Notes: generated by a model from the letters alone, not told the origin. DNA of 17,437 nucleotides from Candidatus Sulfotelmatobacter sp. (GCA_030151135.1 JASLEQ010000809.1:1-17437), one strand, 5' to 3'. Shown: positions 1-6,515, numbered from the stretch's first letter. A program made the numbers and translations.

Positions 1-1
1 G

Positions 2-298
2 CACTTGCATGAGATGAAAGATGTACCGCCTGACGTGCCGACGGGCTTTTTCACTGCGCTTTTCACCACATTAGGAATTGTGGTTTTGGCCAAAGCAGCA
101 TTTGGATTTTTTGCCGGGTGGGGATTGCTGCAGCGGGAGAAGTGGGCGCGCACCGTAACGCTGGTGCTGGCATTCATCTCGCTTTTCCTGAATATTCCGG
201 TTGGCACAGCCATGGGCGTATACACGATGTGGGTGCTGTTACCCGCGGCGTCGGAGCAGGAATATGAGGGGATCGTGGCGGCGAAGCATGGGGCTTGA
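2..298 (+). CDS. Small multi-pass membrane protein, 5' end cut by window edge
   Basis: The frame is open from the left edge and stops at TGA 296-298, giving about 98 visible residues. The visible part has two or three hydrophobic helices: roughly TGFFTALFTTLGIVVLAKAAFGFFAGW, then TVTLVLAFISLFLNIPVGTAMGVYTMWVLLP in shorter overlapping segments. A basic turn (LLQREKWAR) separates them and the soluble tail is charged (AASEQEYEGIVAAK). The pattern 'GWGLLQRE.WAR' followed by 'YT.WVLLP..SE.EY' is one I associate with uncharacterised membrane proteins of acidobacteria; that is recall, not a search result. A TTG at 5 or ATG at 14 could serve as a start, but I see no clear ribosome binding site in the few bases available and the gene more likely begins outside the window. 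No function can be assigned. Confidence 0.6.
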   Translation, partial: HLHEMKDVPPDVPTGFFTALFTTLGIVVLAKAAFGFFAGWGLLQREKWARTVTLVLAFISLFLNIPVGTAMGVYTMWVLLPAASEQEYEGIVAAKHGA

Positions 299-667
299 GA
301 GTCGCTGAAAGCTTTTAGCTGTTCTGGTTTGTAATTGACCACCTGAGATTACCGCGTTTGCGTGAGGTGAGCGGAGTTCGTGGGAAACCTGTGCGACCGA
401 TGAATGCATTCGGGTGCTGAGCCTGGGACACTTCTCCCGCACCGAACTGGTGCGCAGCTTTGTCCGCTCGGGAGATGACCAACTGCCGACTGTTTACGAA
501 GTGCGAATGTCCGGAGACTAGTTCGCCGGGAGCGAAGTAGCGCTTCCGTCCGACATTGGGCGGATGGTATTCTCAATGTGGGCAGTCCGCGAAGCTTGCT
601 TTTTGCATCGGCGATGCGGCCCACGAGGATGGGATACACCTCTAACGATCACCTCGTAAGTTATTGA
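299..667. other. Intergenic gap without recognisable gene
   Basis: This stretch of about 370 bp lies between the membrane protein stop and the tRNA. Short frames on the minus strand (for example 349-639) give arginine/serine/cysteine-rich translations without family resemblance and look like chance. Two small hairpins are visible: CGCACC/GGTGCG with a 5-nt loop at 438-454, and GCATC/GATGC with a 3-nt loop at 605-617. Neither is followed by a T-run, so neither is a convincing terminator. A promoter for the tRNA should lie just before 668, but I see no good -35/-10 pair. Confidence 0.5.
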
Positions 668-743
668 GCCGACGTAGCTCAGTTGGTAGAGCAGCCGATT
701 CGTAATCGGCAGGTCAGCGGTTCAAGTCCGCTCGTCGGCTCCA
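668..743 (+). tRNA. tRNA-Thr (anticodon CGT)
   Basis: A complete cloverleaf can be folded. The acceptor stem GCCGACG (668-674) pairs perfectly with CGTCGGC (733-739). The D arm is GCTC AGTTGGTA GAGC. The anticodon stem GCCGA (694-698)/TCGGC (706-710) encloses the loop TTCGTAA with anticodon CGT at 701-703. The T arm AGCGG TTCAAGT CCGCT contains the usual TTCAA sequence. The discriminator base is T740 and the CCA end (741-743) is encoded. CGT decodes ACG, so this is a threonine tRNA. It lies alone, 33 bp from the stop codon of the convergent MscS gene. Confidence 0.97.
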
Positions 744-776
744 GATTTTCGCCCCCGCCTTTTTCGTCCGCGCAAG

Positions 777-2753
777 TTAGCCTTTGATTGCGGACCGAAT
801 CTTTGGGGTGCCTGAGACAGCTGATTTCAATGCGGCGTCCTTTTCGATCAACTCCAGGACCTGGCGAGTCATTTCCTCGTCGATGTCCGGCGCACGGCGA
901 ATCTCGACCGGGTAGCGCACAATCAGTTCCAAGCCTGCATCGGTAAATTGGAGGCGGGCTTCGGGGCGAGGCATTTCAATTTGAATGTCGACGCGGCGTT
1001 CGATCGTGGCATGCTGGCGTTCGATTTCGTCCTTGTACCTGGCGTACACCGAGTTGACGGCGGTCACCAACTTTTGCTGGGCGGCCTGATGGTTCCCGTT
1101 TGGCGCGATGATCAGCGCAACCTCGTGCCAGGCGTATTCGGTCCCAGGAATCTGTTTGAACAGCGGTGTTCCCGTCTGGAAGAGGACCGAATTGGAGAAC
1201 ACCACGATTCGGCCGGTCGGATAGAAATCCATGCCGGTGCCCGCGAGTTCCATGATGTAAAGACGGACAAGCCCGATATCGACGACATCGCCGGTGATAC
1301 CGGCGACGCTGATGCGGTCGCCGACGCGGATGCCGTATCTTCCGATGATGAAGAAATAGGCGGCCACCGAGAGCAGAACGGCTTGCAATCCGACTGCAAT
1401 GCCTGCCGTGATGAATCCGGCAAAGGTGGCGAGCGAGCTGAATTGGCTGACGAACCCGATCGTCAGAATGACAGCGACGAGAAATCCGATGACGACGCGC
1501 CGCAGGACGAGGAACTGACGCCGGCGGCGGGGATCGCCGACATAGCGGAAGGTGATCCGCCTCCAGATCTCAGAAAGAATGAAAACCGCCGCCAGTGCGA
1601 GGAGAATTCCACCAACGCGGACCAGGACCGAGCGGAGGACATACGTCGATTCACGCGAGATCGAACTCCGCCACTCGTCGAGATTGGTTTTCGCATCGCT
1701 GAGAACGATCACTTCCTGGCTCAGCGGCAGGAGCGCGCTGGAGAGCTGTTTAAATCGGTCCGTCAAATCCTGGAAGGTTTTGCGTTGAATCTCGAGTTGC
1801 TGCGGATCAGTCGCCCCCGGTTGATTTGCGAGCTGCTCGCTCTGCGTCATCGTGTTGCGAAGTGCGTCGCGCAAGGGGCTGCGGAGCTGATTGACGACGT
1901 TGACGGTGTAATCCGTTTGCTTGATGACATTCTCGATCTGGTGAATGGCGCTCATGTAGTCATAGAGCGTCATGGCCTCGCCGATCAGACCGCCGGAGTT
2001 GGCCAGCGAAGGCTTGGTGGCCGGCTTGGTGGTTGCCGCCGCTGGAGTATTTACATGTCCCAGAACTTCAGGGATGGATTGCGCGAGGCGATTGATATCT
2101 GCTTCGAAACCGTGCCCGTTTTCGCCGGTCGTCTCGATGAAGGAAGACATCTTTTGAACGGCGTCGAGCAATGCCTTTTGCAAGCCGATTTCGCTTTCGA
2201 GCGCGTCGCGTTGCGAGATCAAGGCATCGCGCTTGTTTGCCCGAGTTTTCGGAAGCTGCTTATTGATGTCGTCAACTTGTGACTGCAATTGCTCTATTTT
2301 CGCGGAGGCCTGCGACTTCAATTGATCGAGACGCTGTTGCTGAGTATTGGCGGTGGACTGGTTGGGCGTGTTCTGCTGCTCAGTTGCGAGTATTGCGCTT
2401 TCGGCCTTCGCCGATTGAAACGCCAGCTGAACAACTTGAGAGGCCAGGGCCTTGGCATTGTCCTCATAGATGGCGTCGCTGGGCAAACCGACATCGCGAA
2501 CCCCAGTGGCGCAGTGCCGGTACCAATTGATGACCTGGTTCAGATGATGGAGCGCGGCGTTGCCATCGAGCTGCAATCGAGGAAGAGAAGATTCAGGCGG
2601 CGAGTTCTTTGGTGGCGAAGAGGCCGGCGGTTTCTTCTGGACGGTAGTTTGGGAGAGTCCGAGAACGTTGATTAGCACGCAGAACAGAAGAATTGCGGAA
2701 CGATACCGGCGAACCTTGCGCGAGCGGAGAAAGCGACACTTGGCTGAATTCAT
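777..2753 (-). CDS. MscS-family mechanosensitive channel with long N-terminal coiled-coil domain
   Basis: The protein has 658 residues, against roughly 290 for E. coli MscS. A basic N-terminus and hydrophobic stretch (about 13-34, RRYRSAILLFCVLINVLGLSQ) look like a signal peptide or anchor. Residues 36-56 are proline/serine-rich. Residues about 100-350 are rich in Q, A, L and K with coiled-coil character and are probably periplasmic. Three hydrophobic segments follow at about 373-395, 418-438 and 441-472. The last, with ATFAGFITAGIAVGLQAVLLSVAAYFF in shorter pieces, is the glycine/alanine pore-lining helix of MscS. It is followed directly by the beta domain (RVGDRISVAGITGDVVDIGL, 476-495) and the cytoplasmic alpha/beta domain. 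The family opens under membrane tension to release solutes during hypo-osmotic shock; the role here is inferred. Start ATG 2753 gives the signal sequence, but its ribosome binding site is weak. Confidence 0.9.
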   Translation of the reverse strand: MNSAKCRFLRSRKVRRYRSAILLFCVLINVLGLSQTTVQKKPPASSPPKNSPPESSLPRLQLDGNAALHHLNQVINWYRHCATGVRDVGLPSDAIYEDNAKALASQVVQLAFQSAKAESAILATEQQNTPNQSTANTQQQRLDQLKSQASAKIEQLQSQVDDINKQLPKTRANKRDALISQRDALESEIGLQKALLDAVQKMSSFIETTGENGHGFEADINRLAQSIPEVLGHVNTPAAATTKPATKPSLANSGGLIGEAMTLYDYMSAIHQIENVIKQTDYTVNVVNQLRSPLRDALRNTMTQSEQLANQPGATDPQQLEIQRKTFQDLTDRFKQLSSALLPLSQEVIVLSDAKTNLDEWRSSISRESTYVLRSVLVRVGGILLALAAVFILSEIWRRITFRYVGDPRRRRQFLVLRRVVIGFLVAVILTIGFVSQFSSLATFAGFITAGIAVGLQAVLLSVAAYFFIIGRYGIRVGDRISVAGITGDVVDIGLVRLYIMELAGTGMDFYPTGRIVVFSNSVLFQTGTPLFKQIPGTEYAWHEVALIIAPNGNHQAAQQKLVTAVNSVYARYKDEIERQHATIERRVDIQIEMPRPEARLQFTDAGLELIVRYPVEIRRAPDIDEEMTRQVLELIEKDAALKSAVSGTPKIRSAIKG

Positions 2754-2917
2754 GCAGTTCGGTGATCTGGTGCTTTGACGCGGTTTTATGCCCCGTGAGT
2801 TGACTCGCTTATCAGCGTGAATCTACCGGGCTCGTTGCAGAGTGCTGTACCGCGATGAAGCTCGTTTGGAACATTATGATCTTCGATCGTGGTGCATGTC
2901 AGCGACCTATTCCATTC

Positions 2918-2965
2918 TGCCCGACGTCAACTTCATTGGCCCCGCTATTTTATTGACGTCGGGCA
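2918..2965. repeat. 13-bp perfect inverted repeat, 22-bp spacer
   Basis: TGCCCGACGTCAA at 2918-2930 is the exact reverse complement of TTGACGTCGGGCA at 2953-2965. The 22-bp spacer starts CTTCATTGG and has no internal pairing I can see. A further partial copy, ACGTCGGGCA, is at 3154-3163 in the same orientation as the right arm. The repeat lies about 165 bp upstream of the MscS start codon, so a regulator site is possible. A short mobile-element remnant or RNA hairpin is also possible. No T-run follows immediately, which argues against a terminator. Confidence 0.6.
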
Positions 2966-3207
2966 TGCAGGTTGACGAAGGGAGTTTTTTTATTGGCAGC
3001 AGGAGAAAATCGATTGGGAAGAGCAGCAATTCGACATTGTTTCTGAGCGGTGTTCCGGTGGCAGGCGGGTATCAAGCCCCGGACGAAGTTTATCGACCGC
3101 AGCTCAGGGCAATGTCGTTAGCGCACGGCAGGAATCGGGTTACGCTGTTGTGAACGTCGGGCACCTTCCGGTCGTGATTTCCTATTATTATCAATGATTT
3201 AGGTGAT

Positions 3208-3240
3208 CCCCCACCTTCGTGCCATATGTAGCACTGGGGG
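3208..3240 (+). other. G/C hairpin just upstream of first repeated element
   Basis: CCCCCA (3208-3213) pairs with TGGGGG (3235-3240), and GTGC (3219-3222) pairs with GCAC (3231-3234). The loop CATATGTA has 8 nt, and a one-sided internal bulge CCTTC lies on the 5' side. The hairpin lies just downstream of an A+T-rich patch (TATTATTATC near 3183) and directly before the first copy of the repeated element. It could be the 5' stem of the same transcript. The second copy has no equally clear equivalent. Confidence 0.4.
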
Positions 3241-3351
3241 GCCATTTACCAATTTTGAGCTCAGGCATAGAGTTGTTTTCGAGCAGCACTTGGGGGAGGG
3301 CTGATCAACAGACGCTCCGTGACTCAAACTGAGTCTGGGGCGTTTTGTTTT
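3241..3351 (+). ncRNA. Candidate small RNA, copy 1 of a tandem pair
   Basis: This is the first of two tandem copies of a ~110-nt element. From 5' to 3' it has a moderately conserved segment (3241-3275), a 31-nt core identical in both copies (3281-3311, beginning GAGCAGCACTT and ending GATCAACAG), and a terminator-like hairpin with two T-runs (3312-3351). Within the core, CAGC (3284-3287) can pair with GCTG (3300-3303) to present a G-rich loop containing TGGGGGAGG. An outer helix GTTG (3272-3275)/CAAC (3306-3309) can enclose it. There is no open reading frame conserved between copies. A small RNA or a structured leader is inferred; no family was identified. Acido-1 and Acido-Lenti-1, RNA motifs named from this phylum, are worth testing. 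Confidence 0.55.
3312..3351 (+). terminator. Rho-independent terminator-like hairpin, copy 1
   Basis: ACGCTCC (3312-3318) pairs with GGGGCGT (3337-3343) with one G-U pair. G3319-T3336 can wobble, T3320 is bulged, and GACTC (3321-3325) pairs with GAGTC (3331-3335) around the loop AAACT. TTTTGTTTT follows at 3343-3351. Stem plus T-runs fit an intrinsic terminator on the plus strand. Confidence 0.65.
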
Positions 3352-3429
3352 GCGCGTAAGAATCCAGCCTGCCGGTTACGCGCGCACTTCCGTACCTCTT
3401 ACTTCCTTCCGACCGAATGGCACGGACGA

Positions 3430-3538
3430 GCCATTCCCGATTTTTGAGTCGAGGACTAGAGTTGTTCTTGAGCAGCACTTGGGGGAGGGCTGATCAACAG
3501 GCGTCCCGAGACTCTTAGAGTCCGGGGCGTTTTGTTTT
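3430..3538 (+). ncRNA. Candidate small RNA, copy 2 of a tandem pair
   Basis: The second copy starts 189 bp after the first and has the same order: GCCATT start, a TAGAGTTG segment, the identical 31-nt core at 3470-3500, and a terminator-like hairpin with T-runs ending at 3538. The first 35 nt differ from copy 1 at about nine positions, while the core is unchanged. Differences in the terminator stem keep every pair intact. That pattern is expected for a functional RNA pair, not decaying duplicated DNA. About 78 bp of unrelated sequence separates the copies, so each could have its own promoter, although I could not place a convincing -35/-10 for either. The isomerase start codon lies 146 bp downstream and has its own ribosome binding site. 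A leader of that gene is less likely because the terminator would intervene, unless it is an attenuator. Confidence 0.55.
3501..3538 (+). terminator. Rho-independent terminator-like hairpin, copy 2
   Basis: GCGTCCC (3501-3507) pairs with GGGGCGT (3524-3530). G3508 pairs with C3523, A3509 is bulged, and GACTC (3510-3514) pairs with GAGTC (3518-3522) around the loop TTA. TTTTGTTTT follows at 3530-3538. The architecture matches copy 1, including the position of the single bulge. Confidence 0.65.
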
Positions 3539-3684
3539 GCGCGCGAAAATCTGAATTCAGCGATTTCTTCGGTTCCCGCCTGATGTTTCACCAGATGGAA
3601 GGATCCAGCCCGCAACTCAACACGCGATGGTGGTAAATTGTGAACGCCCTCATTTGCTTGTGAGCAAGTCTCGAGGAGTTTGTG

Positions 3685-4644
3685 ATGCCTACCCCCCTTG
3701 CCCGACGCGAGTTCCTCGCAGGAATGGCTGCCATGAGCGGCGCTGCCTTAACTTCGCGTTTCGTATCAGCGGCTGATTCTAAGGCGCAATTTCGCATCTC
3801 CGTCATCAACGATGAGATCTCCCAGGATTTTGGTCATGTCTGCGAAGTGGCGTCGCGTGAGTTCGGCATGGGATGGATCGAACTGCGCAGCATGTGGAAG
3901 AAGAACATCGTCAGCCTCGATGAGAAGGAAGTTGCCGAGGCGCAGCGGATTATCGCGAAATATCAGTTAAAAGTAACCGATATCGCGAGCCCGCTCTTCA
4001 AGGTGGATTGGCCGGGCGCTCCGAAATCGAAGTACAGCGAAGCTAAGAGCTTCGGCGCCGACTTCACGCTCAAGCAGCAGTATGACGTGCTCGAACGCGC
4101 CGCCGAAATGGCGAAGGCTTTTCATACCGATCGCGTTCGCTGCTTCGATTTCTGGCGATTGGAAGATCAGACCCCGTACCGGTCGGCAATCAACGACAAG
4201 TTGCGCGAGGCGGCGGGCAAGCTGGAGAAAAAGGGGCTGATTCTTGTTCTCGAAAATGAGCCGGCTTGCAATACCGCTACCGCCGCTGAGGCGGTCAAGG
4301 TGCTGGAGGCGGTGCCGTCGCGGGCATTCATGCTGAACTGGGATCCAGGCAATGCAGCGGCGAGCGGGGAAGTCGCTTATCCCGACGGCTACAATCTGCT
4401 TCCGAAGGACCGGATTGGACATTGCCACTGCAAGGATGTTGCGAAGCTAGGAAAAGATGATTGGGCGCCGATGGCCGGCGGCATCATAGATTGGGCTGGT
4501 CAGTTCAAAGCGCTGAAGCGCGATGGCTACCATTTCGCGGTAAGCCTTGAAACCCACTGGAACGGCGGAGGGTCTCCAGAAGAATCCACGCGCAAGAGCT
4601 GGGCGGGGATGAAGAAGCTGTTGCAAGAGGCGGGGGCAATCTAA
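3685..4644 (+). CDS. Tat-exported sugar phosphate isomerase/epimerase-like TIM-barrel protein
   Basis: The product has 319 residues. The N-terminus ARREFLAGMAAMSGAALTSRFVSAADS is a twin-arginine leader (RREFL at 8-12, hydrophobic stretch, probable cleavage after the SAA near 28-30), so the enzyme is probably exported folded. The rest fits the xylose isomerase-like TIM barrel ('sugar phosphate isomerase/epimerase', AP endonuclease family 2 fold). Likely metal ligands are a glutamate in LENEP (190/192), D220 in NWDPGN, a histidine in GHCHCKD (246/248) and E289 in SLETHW. The substrate cannot be read from sequence. GAGGAG at 3673-3678 lies six bases before ATG 3685, so I prefer it to the GTG at 3682. 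Fifteen bases separate the stop from the next gene, a Tat-leader oxidoreductase, so the two are probably co-transcribed and act on the same sugar or polyol. Confidence 0.85.
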   Translation: MPTPLARREFLAGMAAMSGAALTSRFVSAADSKAQFRISVINDEISQDFGHVCEVASREFGMGWIELRSMWKKNIVSLDEKEVAEAQRIIAKYQLKVTDIASPLFKVDWPGAPKSKYSEAKSFGADFTLKQQYDVLERAAEMAKAFHTDRVRCFDFWRLEDQTPYRSAINDKLREAAGKLEKKGLILVLENEPACNTATAAEAVKVLEAVPSRAFMLNWDPGNAAASGEVAYPDGYNLLPKDRIGHCHCKDVAKLGKDDWAPMAGGIIDWAGQFKALKRDGYHFAVSLETHWNGGGSPEESTRKSWAGMKKLLQEAGAI

Positions 4645-4659
4645 TCTCAGGAGAAATCA

Positions 4660-5871
4660 ATGACGGATCACACCCGGCGGACATTTCTGAAGCAGGCGGC
4701 CATGGGAGCGGCCGTGCTTGCGTATCCATCTTCGAAGGTGCTTGGAGCGAATGACCGCATCCGCGTGGGCATGATCGGGGTGGGCGATCGCGGCAATGAT
4801 TTGCTGGATCAGGTGGTCAAAGTTCCGAACGTGGAGCTGGTGGTCATGGCCGACGTTTACAGCCGACGGCGTGATCAGGCCAAGAACAAGGTTCCCTCGA
4901 TCCAGACGGTTTCCGACTACCGTCGGCTGCTCGACATGAAGGATATCGATGGCGTTATTGTTGCAAGCCCGCTGCACATTCATGCGCGGCATTTTGTGGA
5001 CACGCTGGCGGCAGGGAAGGACTTGTATTCCGAGAAGACGATGACGTGGTCGATTCCGGAGGCGGATAAATGCCTGGCCGCGGCAAAGGCATCCGACCGG
5101 GTTGTGCAGATTGGGTTGCAGCATGAGAGTGCGGGCTCGACGACCGATGCGCGGCAATGGATCAAAGACGGGTCCGTCGGCAAGGTCACGCAGGTTGAGT
5201 CGTGGATGGGACGAAACACTCCGCATGGCAAGGGGCAGTGGGTGCGACCAGTTCCCGCGGACTGCACTCCCGCAAATGTGGAGTGGAGCGCGTTCCTCAA
5301 CGGGCGTCCAGACCGCGCTTTCGATGGATACAAGTTCATCAACTGGCGCCTGTTCTGGGAATTCTCGGGAGGCAACTGTGCTGAAAACATGGTGCACCAG
5401 ATTGCTTGGATCATGAGCGTGCTGGATCTGCCGCTCCCGTCGGCAGCGAATATGTCGGGCGGAGTTTTCTCCGAGAAAGATGGACGCGAGGTGCCTGACA
5501 CGATCGCGGTTACGCTGGATTTCCCGAAAGATATCGTGGTGACCTGGCAGTCGACGTTCAGCAACAAGCATTACGAGTTGGGCGATCACATTTTGGGCAG
5601 CGACGGCACGCTCGAACATCATTTCGAAGAGCCGCTGGAGTATTGGCCGGAGAAAGTGAACCGTCCAAATGGCGAGTCAAAGAAAGGGCAGAGCCCGAAC
5701 CAGGATCACATGAAGAACTGGATCGATTGCATTCGCACGCGCGGCACGCCGAATGCTCCGGTCGATCTGGGATACCGGTCAGCGGTTGCAGTCCACATGG
5801 CAAACCTTTCCTACAAGAACAAGAAGCGGATTACGCTGGAGGAAGCCAAGGCCATTACTCCGGAGTACTGA
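4660..5871 (+). CDS. Tat-exported Gfo/Idh/MocA-family oxidoreductase
   Basis: The product has 403 residues. The leader TRRTFLKQAAMGAAVLAYPSSKVLGAND carries a twin-arginine motif (RRTFLK, 6-11). The Rossmann domain starts at about 33 with RVGMIGVGDRGND, the dinucleotide-binding glycine loop. LYSEKTMTW (123-130) holds the family's conserved E-K pair (125-126). The C-terminal substrate domain includes GGNCAENMVHQIAW (237-250), where many relatives have a D-x3-H pair; here it reads E242-N-M-V-H246. The ending NQDHMKNWIDCIRTRG and NAPVDLGYRSAVAVHMANLSY is typical of secreted members. The family oxidises or epimerises sugars and polyols with a tightly bound NAD(P), and Tat export would carry the cofactor out with the folded protein (known for Zymomonas glucose-fructose oxidoreductase). 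The ribosome binding site AGGAGA (4649-4654) precedes ATG 4660. Substrate is unknown. Confidence 0.9.
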   Translation: MTDHTRRTFLKQAAMGAAVLAYPSSKVLGANDRIRVGMIGVGDRGNDLLDQVVKVPNVELVVMADVYSRRRDQAKNKVPSIQTVSDYRRLLDMKDIDGVIVASPLHIHARHFVDTLAAGKDLYSEKTMTWSIPEADKCLAAAKASDRVVQIGLQHESAGSTTDARQWIKDGSVGKVTQVESWMGRNTPHGKGQWVRPVPADCTPANVEWSAFLNGRPDRAFDGYKFINWRLFWEFSGGNCAENMVHQIAWIMSVLDLPLPSAANMSGGVFSEKDGREVPDTIAVTLDFPKDIVVTWQSTFSNKHYELGDHILGSDGTLEHHFEEPLEYWPEKVNRPNGESKKGQSPNQDHMKNWIDCIRTRGTPNAPVDLGYRSAVAVHMANLSYKNKKRITLEEAKAITPEY

Positions 5872-5904
5872 AGGTGCGAAGGCCGGTTCGGCGCCGTGGA
5901 TCGT

Positions 5905-6291
5905 TTAATCCCGGCGGGGATGCGTGAACAACACCAGGCCAAACCAGATTGCGAAGAAGGTGTAGATGCCGCATGGAAGCAGCGCGAATCTCGCTGTGAT
6001 CGCGCCCGCGGCGACGGCTTTCCACCCGGCGAGCGAAACGATGCCGAAATGGAGGAAATTGCCGAGAGCCACCGGGCGGGCGTAGATGCCGCCGATCAGA
6101 ATATTCCTGGCCATCCAATTCAGGATGGCGAAGCCGAGATAAAGGGCGCCCATCGCCTGGACCAACAGCACCGTGGACGAATCCGGTGCGGCCCCTAGGC
6201 GCGTGATGAGTTCTTGCGGCGCAAACGACGCGGCGAGGCCGGCGATCCCCATGCACAGGGCACTCAGACTCATCAAGACAGTAGTGCGCAC
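5905..6291 (-). CDS. Small four-helix membrane protein of unknown function
   Basis: The product has 128 residues, nearly all hydrophobic. About four transmembrane segments are visible: 5-25 (VLMSLSALCMGIAGLAASFA), about 39-60 (TVLLVQAMGALYLGFAILNW), 73-97 and 101-122. The segments are linked by short loops, such as MARNILIGGIYARP between the second and third. The start is GTG at 6291-6289. On the minus strand AAGGAG lies five bases upstream of it, which is a good ribosome binding site and supports this start. I do not recognise a named family with confidence; small proteins of this build are common, uncharacterised inner-membrane proteins. It is divergent from pntAA across 224 bp and convergent with the oxidoreductase gene, so it appears to be its own transcription unit. 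Confidence 0.75.
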   Translation of the reverse strand: MRTTVLMSLSALCMGIAGLAASFAPQELITRLGAAPDSSTVLLVQAMGALYLGFAILNWMARNILIGGIYARPVALGNFLHFGIVSLAGWKAVAAGAITARFALLPCGIYTFFAIWFGLVLFTHPRRD

Positions 6292-6337
6292 TATGGCTCC
6301 TTGAACGAGAGTTTCGTAGCAGCCGTTATCAAGCTAG

Positions 6338-6351
6338 CAACTCCAGAGTTG
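6338..6351. promoter_or_regulatory. Inverted repeat CAACTC-CA-GAGTTG, possible operator
   Basis: A perfect 6-bp inverted repeat with a 2-bp centre lies 47 bp upstream of the minus-strand membrane protein start and 165 bp upstream of pntAA. Its position between divergent genes would suit a regulator site, but a 6-bp arm is short enough to occur by chance. Confidence 0.25.
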
Positions 6352-6399
6352 TCTTCCAAGTCTTTCGTCAATCTGGTAGTGTTTTCAGTTCGCGGATAC

Positions 6400-6415
6400 T
6401 GTGGCAGCGATCACA
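6400..6415. promoter_or_regulatory. CRP/FNR-family-like site
   Basis: TGTGG-CAGCGA-TCACA matches the E. coli CRP consensus TGTGA-N6-TCACA at nine of ten arm positions. It lies about 100 bp upstream of the pntAA GTG, between divergently transcribed genes. Many CRP/FNR-family regulators bind similar sequences, so a site for one of them is plausible. The regulator gene is not in the window. Confidence 0.4.
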
Positions 6416-6515
6416 GATTCGCCGGCTGCCCCATGTAGGGATTTCGACCCGGAGCAGCGCTTGTTGATCCCGAGGCCGGGGAAGCGTTGTCGGCCACGGA
6501 AAGGACGAGAGCCGC

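Larger units (their letters stand above)
2754..3684. other. Long intergenic region carrying structured repeats, no convincing protein gene
   Basis: Roughly 930 bp separate the divergent MscS gene from the isomerase gene. A 103-codon frame at 2842-3153 starts at GTG, has no ribosome binding site or recognisable domain, and runs through an inverted repeat, so I do not accept it as a gene. The region contains a 13-bp inverted repeat (2918-2965), a T-run at 2984-2990, an A+T-rich patch near 3177-3200 that could hold a promoter, a hairpin at 3208-3240, and two copies of a structured element at 3241-3351 and 3430-3538. These are listed separately. Confidence 0.7.

Noticed and set aside
948..2282. 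444-codon plus-strand frame opposite the MscS gene
   Set aside because: Its translation is extremely rich in D, E and R without any recognisable domain. The opposite strand encodes a clear MscS channel, so this is a codon-bias shadow.
2842..3153. 103-codon frame upstream of the repeated elements
   Set aside because: It has no ribosome binding site or recognisable motif, and it runs across a 13-bp inverted repeat. The composition looks non-coding.
3208..3538. CRISPR-like array interpretation of the direct repeats
   Set aside because: There are only two copies, about 110 nt each, with imperfect matching and a 78-bp gap. This is not the short repeat/spacer pattern of CRISPR.
3376..3615. Minus-strand frame over the second RNA-like element
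   Set aside because: It spans the terminator-like hairpin and has no counterpart over copy 1, so the frame is not conserved between the duplicates.
3656..3670. TTGCT-TGTG-AGCAA inverted repeat before the isomerase gene, resembling half a lac operator
   Set aside because: The arms are 5 bp and the similarity to TTGTGAGC is short enough to be chance.
4657..5622. 321-codon minus-strand frame opposite the Gfo/Idh/MocA gene
   Set aside because: The translation is rich in H, R and P with no domain, and it is fully antisense to a convincing enzyme gene.
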